Translations under genes and position numbers: made by a program
Assembly: GCF_002224125.1 (NCBI RefSeq)
Contig: NZ_NCSM01000026.1
Span: 1-28,394 of the forward strand
Origin: Streptomyces sp. NBS 14/10
GTDB taxonomy: Bacteria > Actinomycetota > Actinomycetes > Streptomycetales > Streptomycetaceae
Length of the DNA: 28,394 nucleotides
Direction of reading: 5' to 3'
The notes under the pieces: generated by a model
The model's database searches: none
What the model was told of the DNA's origin: nothing
What the model saw: only the letters and a program-made list of their open reading frames with translations
Shown here: positions 13,984 to 21,255 of the stretch, in pieces
Numbering within the stretch: the stretch's first letter is position 1
How the letters are laid out: each line of letters begins with the position of its first letter

Positions 13984-15891
13984 CTACCGCGTGTCGCAGC
14001 GGCGCCCGTTGAGCGCGAGGTCGGTGGGCGCGGCGTTTCCGGCGTCCCAGGAGCCGAGGAAGCCCACCTCAAGGGCCTCCCCGCCGCGGGCGGTCTCGTT
14101 GTAGTCGGCCGGGGTGACGGTCACCTTGCGCCCGTGCTGGACGAATTCGCCGTTCCACATCTGGGTGATCTGCTGTCCGTTCTCGAACTCCCAGCTCAGC
14201 CGCCATTCGTGGACCGTCTTACGGGGTGTGAGGGTGACCTTCGCCTGGAAGCCGTCGGGCCACTGGTTGTCCAGGCTGTAGCGGGCCGTGCAGGTGACCC
14301 CGACGGGCTCGGCGTGCTTGGGGGGACGCGTCTTGGACGGCTTGTCCGGGGACGAGCCACCGCTCGGCGACGGCGTCTTGGCCGGGGACTTCGTCGGGTC
14401 GGGCTGGTGGCCGACGGCGGTCGTGTCGGACGCGGGCGGGAGGGGCGACTGGGTGGTGGGGGCGCCCTTGGACGGGAGGGTGGGGCCGACCGTCGGAATG
14501 GTGTCCGGTCCCATGCCGCCGTCGGGCGGGAGCCCGTCGTCCCGGTTCCCGTCCGTGCTGGTGTAGGCGATGACGGCGATCACGGAGACCGCGGCGGCTG
14601 CCGCGAGGATCCCCGCCGCCCTCGTCCTGCCGCCCTTCCGGGGCCTGCGCCGCCGGCCCCCGCCGCCGCCCCGCCTCCGGCTCGGCACGCCGTGCCCGCG
14701 GATCACCCCGGTCGCGGCCGTCGCGCCGACCGCGGCGGCGGCGCCGAAGGCGCCGGCCGTGCTGGTGTCGGCCGTGCCTGCGGTGGTGAACGGGTCGGTG
14801 CTGCCGGTCGTGCCGAAGGGGTCGAACGTCTCGAACCCGTCGACCGAGTGCGCCGTGTTCTGTGCACCGGCGACCGTGCCGAACGGGTCGAACGCGTCGA
14901 AGGTGTCCTCCATACGCGGCGTGTCGGCCCCATGACCCGCATGCGCGTTACGGGCCTCATGGGCCGTACCGGACGTACGAGCCGCCGAGGCCTCCGCCGC
15001 AACGCCCGCCGCAGCCGCGCGCCCCGTACGGGACTTCCCGCGCCCGCCCCGTATCCCCTTGACGCGGTCCCACAGCGGCGGTCCCACGCTGCGCGCGAGC
15101 GTCTGCAGCCGCTTGCCGCCGGTGTGCTCGGCCGCGACCCTGCGCCGCCGCTCCAGGTAGGGCAGCCCGCCCCAGCCGAGGACGCCCCCGGCCAGGGCGC
15201 CGGGCAGCCCGCTGCCGTGCAGATACAGGCAGGCGGCCGCCTCCTTGCAGTGCACACAGCGGGCGAGGTGCTGCCACAGGTCCTCGGGCGCGGCGGCGTC
15301 CGGTGAGCGGGTCGCGGCGTCCAGCAGTCCGGCGTAGCTGCGGCACTCCTCGTCGTTGAGCGTGTCGACGTGGTTGCGCTGGCACAGCTCGCGGTACCGG
15401 GCACGGACCCGGGCGATCTCCTCGTCGGCGTAGGCGGAGTCCCAGCCCAGCCGACGGGCCACCGTGGTGAGGGACTGCGACTCGACTTCGACGGACCACA
15501 GCAGATCGGCGTCGACCTCCGGCAGGTCGCATAAGCCGCGCAGCGCGAGCGGCTGTTCTCGCCGTGGTGTGGCGTAGCGTCTGGCCCGGTCGGAGGTCAG
15601 CCAGATGCGCAGGGCCGGGTCGAGCCGGACGCCGGCCTGCCGGGCCTGCCAGTCGGCGGCCGTCTTCCGTACGGAGCTCAGGAGCAGTGGGAGCCAGGGC
15701 AGACGCGGCCCCCATGCCCGCGTCCGCGAGGTGCGGGTCTCCCGGATGCCGCGCCGGAACGCCTCGGTGGCCAGCCGCATTCCGTCCTGCGGACTGGTGG
15801 TGCACAGGTTCGCGTAGTCGAGTACCGCGTCCCAGTATTCGGAGAGCAGAGCAGTCTCGGATATGGCGTCAGGAGATGACTCGTGGGGCAT
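13984..15891 (-). CDS. Membrane protein: sigma-like N-terminus, His/Cys motif, TM, outside CBM2
   Basis: 635-aa protein with an unusual domain order. Residues 1-200 resemble a degenerate sigma factor: a helical region (LLSEYWDAVLDYANLC ... QDGMRLATEAFRRGI) and an HTH-like segment (SLTTVARRLGWDSAYADEEI). Around 206-222, HLARCVHCKEAAACLYL has the H-x3-C-x2-C layout of anti-sigma zinc fingers. A disordered region with two FDPFGT motifs and a basic RRRGGGGGRRRRPRKGG patch leads to one TM segment (~422-445), a Pro/Ser/Lys linker and a C-terminal CBM2-like domain (~530-635, with a flanking Cys pair VTCTARYS ... NGRRC and Trp in HEWRLSWEF, MWNGEF, GSWDAG). The positive-inside rule puts the sigma-like half in the cytoplasm. 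The ATG at 15891 has GAGGAAA 7 nt upstream, better than the GTG at 15906. Binding of cellulose or chitin and signalling to transcription are inference. Confidence 0.8.
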   Translation of the reverse strand: MPHESSPDAISETALLSEYWDAVLDYANLCTTSPQDGMRLATEAFRRGIRETRTSRTRAWGPRLPWLPLLLSSVRKTAADWQARQAGVRLDPALRIWLTSDRARRYATPRREQPLALRGLCDLPEVDADLLWSVEVESQSLTTVARRLGWDSAYADEEIARVRARYRELCQRNHVDTLNDEECRSYAGLLDAATRSPDAAAPEDLWQHLARCVHCKEAAACLYLHGSGLPGALAGGVLGWGGLPYLERRRRVAAEHTGGKRLQTLARSVGPPLWDRVKGIRGGRGKSRTGRAAAAGVAAEASAARTSGTAHEARNAHAGHGADTPRMEDTFDAFDPFGTVAGAQNTAHSVDGFETFDPFGTTGSTDPFTTAGTADTSTAGAFGAAAAVGATAATGVIRGHGVPSRRRGGGGGRRRRPRKGGRTRAAGILAAAAAVSVIAVIAYTSTDGNRDDGLPPDGGMGPDTIPTVGPTLPSKGAPTTQSPLPPASDTTAVGHQPDPTKSPAKTPSPSGGSSPDKPSKTRPPKHAEPVGVTCTARYSLDNQWPDGFQAKVTLTPRKTVHEWRLSWEFENGQQITQMWNGEFVQHGRKVTVTPADYNETARGGEALEVGFLGSWDAGNAAPTDLALNGRRCDTR

Positions 15892-15941
15892 GGAGGGTTT
15901 CCTCACTGACGAAACAAAAGGCGCCCCCGCCGGGCAACACT

Positions 15942-15969
15942 CTTATCAGGCCGGGCAGAGGATGGCCAA
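15942..15969 (-). promoter_or_regulatory. Weak candidate promoter for the CBM2 membrane protein gene
   Basis: On the minus strand TTGGCC (15969-15964), 16-bp spacer, GATAAG (15947-15942), about 50 bp before the ATG. Both hexamers are partial matches. The remainder of 15970-16057 shows nothing recognisable. Confidence 0.25.
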
Positions 15970-16057
15970 GAGGTCAGTGTTTTTCTCGGAGTTGAGGGAT
16001 GTTCCACTGTGGGGCCGCCCGAGCCTTTCACGGTTTCGTCACAAGTGGCAAGACACG

Positions 16058-16083
16058 AAACCCCCGGGCCGGGCCGGGGGTTT
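16058..16083 (-). terminator. Terminator of asnB
   Basis: AAACCCCCGG-gccggg-CCGGGGGTTT: a perfect 10-bp stem with a 6-nt loop and a terminal T run, 46 bp beyond the asnB stop. It separates asnB from the CBM2 protein gene, which is transcribed the same way. Confidence 0.85.
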
Positions 16084-16129
16084 TGGTCTATACCTGACGC
16101 AACGTCAGGGCCGGTTGGCGCAGTGTAGG

Positions 16130-17986
16130 TCAGAGCGTCAGCTCGACCTCGTACTGGCGCAGCCACGCATTCAGGCCGAGGACCATTTCGATCGGTTGCC
16201 GGGCGTCCTGGTTCGCCGCGTCCGCCGTGCGCCGGGCGGCGGCGATATCGAGCAGCGGGCGGACCGGAGCGTCGTCGTCGGCCAGCAGCTCGCGCAGCTC
16301 GGCCCGGATGGCGTCGGCGTACCGGGGGTCCTGGGTGCTGGGGTACGGGCTCTTGACGCGCTGGGCGACGGAGTCGGGGAGGAGATCGCGGGTGGCGGCG
16401 CGCAGCAGGGACTTCTCGCGGCCGTCGAAGGTCTTCAGCGACCAGGGCGTGTTGAAGACGTACTCGACCAGCCGGTGGTCGCAGAAGGGCACCCGCACCT
16501 CCAGGCCCACCGCCATGCTGGCGCGGTCCTTGCGGTCCAGCAGGAACTGGACGAAGCGGGTCAGGTGCAGATAGCAGATCTCCCGCATCCGCCGCTCGGT
16601 CGCCGAGTCGCCCTCGCGGTACGGGACCTCGGACAGCGCCTCGCGGTAGCGGTCGGCCTGGTAGGCGCCGAGGTCCACCTTGGCGAGCAACTCCGGGTGC
16701 AGCAGGGCCTCCCGGCCGCCGGTGCGGCTGCCGGTGAAGCCGAAGTCGCGGAACACCGCGAGCCAGGGGAAGGTGTCGGCGGCGACCGCCCGCGGATCGT
16801 GGAACCAGGAGTAGCCGCCGAAGACCTCGTCGGCCGACTCCCCGGACAGGGCCACCGTGGAGCGGTCGCGGATCGCCTTGAACAGCAGATACAGCGAGGT
16901 GTCGCTCTCGCCGGAGCCGAACGGCAGATCGCGGGCGGTCAGCGTGGCGCGGCGGTGGGCGGGATCCATCAGGGCGGCGGTGTCCAGGACGATGTCCTGG
17001 TGGTCGGCGTTCACATGCTCGGCGAGCGCATGGGCATAGGGGCCGTCGGGGGTGGCGCGCAACGCGTCGGCCTTGAAGTTCTCGGTCTGGCCGACGAAGT
17101 CCACCGCGAACGAGCGCACCGGCCCTTGTTTGTTCTCCGCCAGCCCGCGGGCGGCCAGCGCGGTGATCGCGGAGGAGTCGAGCCCGCCGGACAGCAGGGT
17201 GCACAGGGGCACATCGGCGATCAACTGGCGGGCGACGATGTCGTCCAGCAGCTCCCGCACCCGGTGGACGGTGGTGTCGGTGTCGTCGGTGTGGTCGCGG
17301 GTCTCCAGGCGCCAGTAGCGGTGTTCGGCCAGACCCTGGCGGCTGACCCGTACGACATGGCCGGGGCGCACCTCGTACATCCCCCGGTAGACCGCGTGGC
17401 CCGGGGTCTTGGTGAAGGCCAGCAGCTCGGCCAGGCCGTCGATGTCGACGGCGGGGCGTACGGCGGGGTGGGCGAGGATGGCCTTGGGCTCGGAGCCGAA
17501 GAGCACACCGTCGGGGGTGGGGCAGTAGTACAGCGGCTTGATGCCCATGCGGTCGCGGACCAGCAGGAGCTGCTGTTCGCGCGGGTCCCACAGGGCGAAG
17601 GCGTACATGCCGTTGAGGCGGTGGGTGAAGTCCTCGCCCCACTCCAGGTAGGCGTGCAGGGCCACCTCGGTGTCGCTGCTGGTGCGGAAGGCGTGGCCGC
17701 GGCCGAGCAGCTCGGCGCGCAGCTCGCGGTAGTTGTAGATCTCGCCGCTGTAGGTGGTCACCAGCACCGTGCGGCCGTCGCGCTCGACGGACATGGGCTG
17801 TTTGCCGCCCTCGATGTCGATCACGGCCAGCCGGCGGTGGCCGAGGGCGGCGTGGGTGTCCGTCCACATGCCTGCCGCGTCGGGGCCGCGGCAGGCCATG
17901 GTCGCGGTCATGGCGGCCAGGGTGTCGCGCTCGCGTTCGGCGGTGAGGTCCTGGTCGTACGAGATCCATCCGGTGATGCCGCACAT
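16130..17986 (-). CDS. asnB: Asparagine synthase, glutamine-hydrolysing (AsnB)
   Basis: 618-aa cytoplasmic class B asparagine synthetase: aspartate + glutamine + ATP give asparagine, glutamate, AMP and PPi. It starts MCGITGWISYD, so Cys2 becomes the N-terminal nucleophile of the glutaminase domain; this fixes the start at 17986 although the frame is open further upstream. GGAGGG lies ~12 nt before the ATG. Other glutaminase motifs are RGPDAAG, LGHRRLAVID and TYSGEIYNYRELR (oxyanion/Asn segment). The synthetase domain carries the PP loop LLSGGLDSSAITALA (~residue 262), SFAVDF and ALSGESADEVFGGYSWF. The C-terminus has LEVRVPFCDHRLVEYVF. Actinobacterial homologues also occur in antibiotic clusters, but no biosynthetic gene is nearby, so primary metabolism is likelier. 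It has its own terminator. Confidence 0.96.
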   Translation of the reverse strand: MCGITGWISYDQDLTAERERDTLAAMTATMACRGPDAAGMWTDTHAALGHRRLAVIDIEGGKQPMSVERDGRTVLVTTYSGEIYNYRELRAELLGRGHAFRTSSDTEVALHAYLEWGEDFTHRLNGMYAFALWDPREQQLLLVRDRMGIKPLYYCPTPDGVLFGSEPKAILAHPAVRPAVDIDGLAELLAFTKTPGHAVYRGMYEVRPGHVVRVSRQGLAEHRYWRLETRDHTDDTDTTVHRVRELLDDIVARQLIADVPLCTLLSGGLDSSAITALAARGLAENKQGPVRSFAVDFVGQTENFKADALRATPDGPYAHALAEHVNADHQDIVLDTAALMDPAHRRATLTARDLPFGSGESDTSLYLLFKAIRDRSTVALSGESADEVFGGYSWFHDPRAVAADTFPWLAVFRDFGFTGSRTGGREALLHPELLAKVDLGAYQADRYREALSEVPYREGDSATERRMREICYLHLTRFVQFLLDRKDRASMAVGLEVRVPFCDHRLVEYVFNTPWSLKTFDGREKSLLRAATRDLLPDSVAQRVKSPYPSTQDPRYADAIRAELRELLADDDAPVRPLLDIAAARRTADAANQDARQPIEMVLGLNAWLRQYEVELTL

Positions 17987-18110
17987 CGCGGTGTCGCTCC
18001 CTCCGGTCGGGTCGCCCCGGCGGCCACCGTACGCCGAAGTGATTGCATCGACCACCGGTAGCCTGGGGCAACGAAAAGTTCCGGCCAGAGGCGGGGCGGG
18101 GGCAGGTTGC

Positions 18111-18512
18111 TCAGCCAGTCCGGCTCTCGCGCCACTCCCGTACGACCCCGTCCACGTCGAACGGCACCAGATTCAGCGGCGGACCCTCGGGCGGCCGGCG
18201 CAGCGCCTCGCGGATCTTGTCGTTGATGTCCGCCAGGATCCGCCGCACCTCGGCCTCCGACCCGGCCGTGTGCGCCGCGGCCAGCGCGTCCTCCGCCTCC
18301 TTGCGCAGTACGAGCGCCGGGGGCAGGTAGGACAGGCCCTCGCGCCGTATCTTGTCCTTGACCCACCACATCGCGTCGTACGGCCTGTCCAGGCCCTGCA
18401 GCGGCTTGCCCCGCCCGGGCAGATCGTCGAAGTCGCCCCGCGCCTCCGCCTCGCGGATCTGTCGGTCGGCCCACGTCTCGAAGCTGATGCCGGGCGGCTT
18501 GCGTTCGGTCAC
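18111..18512 (-). CDS. DUF1992 (DnaJ-C28-like conserved domain) protein
   Basis: 133-aa small cytoplasmic protein. The N-terminal half carries the DUF1992 signature, the conserved domain also found in DNAJC28: WADRQIREAEARGDFDDLPG then GKPLQGLDRPYDAMWWVKDK. The second half is helical with LVLRKEAEDALAAA and INDKIREALRR. There is no J-domain. The GTG start at 18512 is supported by GAGGAG 7 nt upstream. It lies between the GlxA-type regulator (28 bp upstream) and asnB (124 bp downstream), all on the minus strand, so partial co-transcription is possible. I see no promoter or terminator I trust in 17987-18110. Biological role unknown. Confidence 0.9.
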   Translation of the reverse strand: MTERKPPGISFETWADRQIREAEARGDFDDLPGRGKPLQGLDRPYDAMWWVKDKIRREGLSYLPPALVLRKEAEDALAAAHTAGSEAEVRRILADINDKIREALRRPPEGPPLNLVPFDVDGVVREWRESRTG

Positions 18513-18540
18513 GGTGTGCTCCTCGTTCAGGTGCCCGCGG

Positions 18541-19620
18541 TTACTCCCATGGTGCCGAACGTGGTGCCTGATGTGGCGCCGAACGTGGCGCGCCGGGCGG
18601 TATCGACCGGGACCGGAACACCTGGCGGTAGGTCTGCGGCGAGACGCTGGTCAGCCGCCGGAAGTGGTGGCGCAGATTGGGCGCGGTGCCGAAGCCGGTG
18701 CGGCGCGCCACGCTCTCCACCGGTTCGTCGGTGGTCTCCAGCAACTCCTGCGCCAGCCGCACCCGCTCCTGAAGGATCCACTGCAACGGCGTGGTCCCGA
18801 GGGCGTCGCGGAAGCGGCGCGCGAAGGTGCGCTCGCTCATATGGGCCACCGCGGCCAGCCCGGCCACCGTCAGCGGCTCGTGCAGCCGCTCCCGCGCCCA
18901 CTGCAGCACCGGCGCGAGACCCTCGCCCCCGCCCGCCCGCGGCCGGACCGGGAGCTTGGCGTACTGCGTCTGCCCGCCCTCCCGGTGCGGCGGTACGACC
19001 ATCCGGCGGGCCACCTCGTTGGCCACCGCCGCGCCATGGTCCTGGCGCACCAGATGCAGACACAGATCGATCGCGGCCCCGGTGCCGGCCGAGGTGAGGA
19101 TGGAGCCGTCCTCGACGTACAGGGCCGTGGGGTCGAGGTCGACCTCCGGGAAGCGGAAGGCGAAGTCCGCGGCGTTCATCCAGTGCGTGGTCGCCCGGCG
19201 GTCCGCCAGCAGCCCGGCGGCGGCCAGGACGTACGCGCCGCTGCAGATGGAGACGATCCGCCGGCCCAGCTCATGGGCCTTGCGCACCGCGGTGACCAGC
19301 TCGGGCGGCGGGGCCAGCTGGACGGCCCGGGGGCAGGCGGCCACCACCACGGTGTCCGCCTCGACGAGGTCGTCGAGGCCGTACGGGGTGGGGATGCCCA
19401 GGCCGGCCGAGGTGCGCAGCGGACCGGGCTCGGCGGCGCACAGGCGCAGCTCGTACCACGGGTCGACGATGTCCGAGCGGTCGATACCGAAGACCTCGCA
19501 GGGGACGGCGAGCTCGAAGATGGGGGCGCCGTCGGCCACGGCGACGGCGACGATGTGGCGGGGCGTGTCGGCGGGGTGGGGCGTGTCGGCGGATCGGGGC
19601 GTATCGGCGGGACGGGCCAT
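18541..19620 (-). CDS. GlxA-family AraC-type transcriptional regulator
   Basis: 359-aa regulator with an N-terminal DJ-1/PfpI-like domain and C-terminal AraC HTH. The DJ-1-like part runs from IVAVAVADGAPIFELAVPCEVFG to about residue 200 and includes RRIVSICSGAYVLAAAGLL at the nucleophile-elbow position, where it probably binds a small molecule rather than acting as an enzyme. The AraC domain (~235-335) shows LTVAGLAAVAHMSERTFARR and FGTAPNLRHHFRR. The first ~20 residues contain three ADTP-type repeats, and the last ~15 repeat APRSAP. It is divergent from the amino-acid permease with 72 bp between starts, so that permease is the obvious target. In streptomycetes GlxA-type regulators often control amine or amino-acid metabolism or development; the ligand here is unknown. 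Confidence 0.9.
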   Translation of the reverse strand: MARPADTPRSADTPHPADTPRHIVAVAVADGAPIFELAVPCEVFGIDRSDIVDPWYELRLCAAEPGPLRTSAGLGIPTPYGLDDLVEADTVVVAACPRAVQLAPPPELVTAVRKAHELGRRIVSICSGAYVLAAAGLLADRRATTHWMNAADFAFRFPEVDLDPTALYVEDGSILTSAGTGAAIDLCLHLVRQDHGAAVANEVARRMVVPPHREGGQTQYAKLPVRPRAGGGEGLAPVLQWARERLHEPLTVAGLAAVAHMSERTFARRFRDALGTTPLQWILQERVRLAQELLETTDEPVESVARRTGFGTAPNLRHHFRRLTSVSPQTYRQVFRSRSIPPGAPRSAPHQAPRSAPWE

Positions 19621-19648
19621 GGCGGGAATTTAGCGCACCATGGCATTT

Positions 19649-19665
19649 CCGCCGATGGTCGGCGG
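19649..19665. promoter_or_regulatory. Inverted repeat between GlxA regulator and permease
   Basis: CCGCCGA-tgg-TCGGCGG, 7-bp perfect arms, 3-bp spacer, in the 72-bp divergent region. A possible operator for the regulator. In GC-rich DNA such a short palindrome can arise by chance. Confidence 0.4.
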
Positions 19666-19692
19666 GTGGCCGCATCGGCGAGGCTGCCGGGC

Positions 19693-21135
19693 ATGAGTGA
19701 ACCGGGCATGAGCGAACCGCCACCAGCGCCACCAGGGCCACCACCGTCACCTCACCGCCCCGCGCCCGCCGGGCGGCTCACCGCGCTCCAGGGCACCGCG
19801 CTGTACGTGGGGGCGGTACTGGGCACGGGCGTCATCGCGCTGCCCGCGCTCGCGGCCGAGACCGCGGGCCCCGCCTCGCTGCTGGCCTGGCTGGCGCTGG
19901 TCGTGGTGTCCGCGCCGCTGGCCGCCACCTTCGCCGCGCTCGGCGCCCGCTACCCCGACGCCGGGGGCGTGTCCACGTACGCCCGGCTCGCCTTCGGCGA
20001 GCGGACCGCGGCGGTGGTCGGCTGGTGCTTCTACCTCGCGGTGCCCCCGGGCGCGTCCGCCGCCGCGCTGTTCGCCGGCTCGTACACCGAGGCCGCCGTG
20101 GGCGGCGGGACCGCGACCCGTACGGTCACCGCGGTGGTGCTGATGGCCATCGTCACCGCCGTCAACACCGCCGGGCTGCGGGTGACCGGGCGGCTGCAAC
20201 TCGCGCTCTCGGGGCTGCTGATCGCCCTGCTGCTGGGCGCCGTCGCGCTGTCCCTGCCACAGGCGCGTACGGAACACCTCGAGCCCTTCGCCCCGCACGG
20301 CTGGGCCGCGATCGGCTCGGCGGCGGCGCTGCTGGTGTGGAGCTTCGCGGGCTGGGAGGCGATCACCCACCTGGCGGCGGAGTTCCGCGACCCGGCCCGG
20401 GACCTGCCCCGGGCCACCGCGGCCGCCGTCGTGATCGTCGGGGTGCTGTATCTGGCCGTGGCGTTCGCCGTCGTCGCGGTGCTCGGCACGGGTGCGGCCG
20501 ACGCCGACGCCCCGCTGGGCGAGCTGATGGCCCGCGGCATGGGCGGCAACGCCCGGCTGCTCGCCGCCGTGGCCGCGCTCCTGCTGACCATCGGCACCAT
20601 GAACGCGTACTACGCCGGCGCGGCCAAACTCGGCGCGGCCCTCGGCCGGGACGGCGCGCTGCCGGGGTGGCTGGGGCGCGGCGGCAGCGCGGGCGAGATC
20701 CCGCGCCGCAGCCTCGGGTTCGTCTCGTCGCTGGCCTTCCTCAGCCTGCTCGTGGTGACCGCCGCCCACACGGACGCCCGGCCCCTGGTGCTGCTCACCA
20801 CGGGCTCCTTCGTCACCGTGTACGCGATCGGCGTCGCCGCCGCGCTGCGCCTGCTGCCCCGGCGCGGGGCGATCCGCGCGGCGGCGCTGGCGGCGCTCGT
20901 CGCGGTCGCCGCGCTGCTGGTGATGTCGGGCCGGTATCTGCTGTGGCCGCTCGGCGTGGCCGGTGCGGCGCTGCTCTACCAGCGGCTGAGGGGGCGGGTG
21001 AAGGCCGGGCGGGGGAAGACCGGGCGGGTGGAGGCGGGGCCGGTGAAGACCGGGCGGGTGAAGACCAGGCCGGTGAAGACCGGGCGGGTCCCAGAGGAGT
21101 CGGACACCCCCGTCGAAGTGGCGGAAACGGGCTGA
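19693..21135 (+). CDS. APC-superfamily amino-acid permease (YjeH-like)
   Basis: 480-aa integral membrane transporter with roughly a dozen hydrophobic segments. The first reads LTALQGTALYVGAVLGTGVIALPALAAETAG in sections; GAVLGTGVxALPALAA is characteristic of the YjeH branch (methionine and branched-chain amino-acid exporters in E. coli). Other conserved parts are RYPDAGGVSTYARLAFGE, WSFAGWEAITHLAAEFRDP and IGTMNAYYAGAAKLGAALGRDG. The ATG at 19693 follows GCGAGG; a second ATG 15 nt on (MSEP repeated) is an alternative. The C-terminal ~30 residues are a basic tail of six KTGRV-like units. It is divergent from the GlxA-type regulator. Export rather than uptake is inferred from the YjeH similarity. 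Confidence 0.9.
   Translation: MSEPGMSEPPPAPPGPPPSPHRPAPAGRLTALQGTALYVGAVLGTGVIALPALAAETAGPASLLAWLALVVVSAPLAATFAALGARYPDAGGVSTYARLAFGERTAAVVGWCFYLAVPPGASAAALFAGSYTEAAVGGGTATRTVTAVVLMAIVTAVNTAGLRVTGRLQLALSGLLIALLLGAVALSLPQARTEHLEPFAPHGWAAIGSAAALLVWSFAGWEAITHLAAEFRDPARDLPRATAAAVVIVGVLYLAVAFAVVAVLGTGAADADAPLGELMARGMGGNARLLAAVAALLLTIGTMNAYYAGAAKLGAALGRDGALPGWLGRGGSAGEIPRRSLGFVSSLAFLSLLVVTAAHTDARPLVLLTTGSFVTVYAIGVAAALRLLPRRGAIRAAALAALVAVAALLVMSGRYLLWPLGVAGAALLYQRLRGRVKAGRGKTGRVEAGPVKTGRVKTRPVKTGRVPEESDTPVEVAETG
21001..21090. repeat. Six 15-bp in-frame repeats in the permease tail
   Basis: Units of AAGACCGGGCGGGTG type start at 21001, 21016, 21031, 21046, 21061 and 21076 and encode (K/E)(T/A)(G/R)(R/P)(V/G). 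The second and fourth are identical. They build a Lys/Arg-rich cytoplasmic tail. Confidence 0.9.
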
Positions 21136-21255
21136 ACGCCCCCAGCTGTCGCCCCAGTCGTCGGCCCCCCGGTGCCCCGCGTTCCGGTTGGCGGGTACGG
21201 TGCCGATCAACGGCCGGAGGCAGGCCGCTGCGACGGTGCACGGGGGTAACTGCGC

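Noticed and set aside
15863..18061. 732-aa open frame on + antisense to asnB
   Set aside because: Minus frame contains the complete asparagine synthase; the + product has only Gly/Val/Gln-rich sequence.
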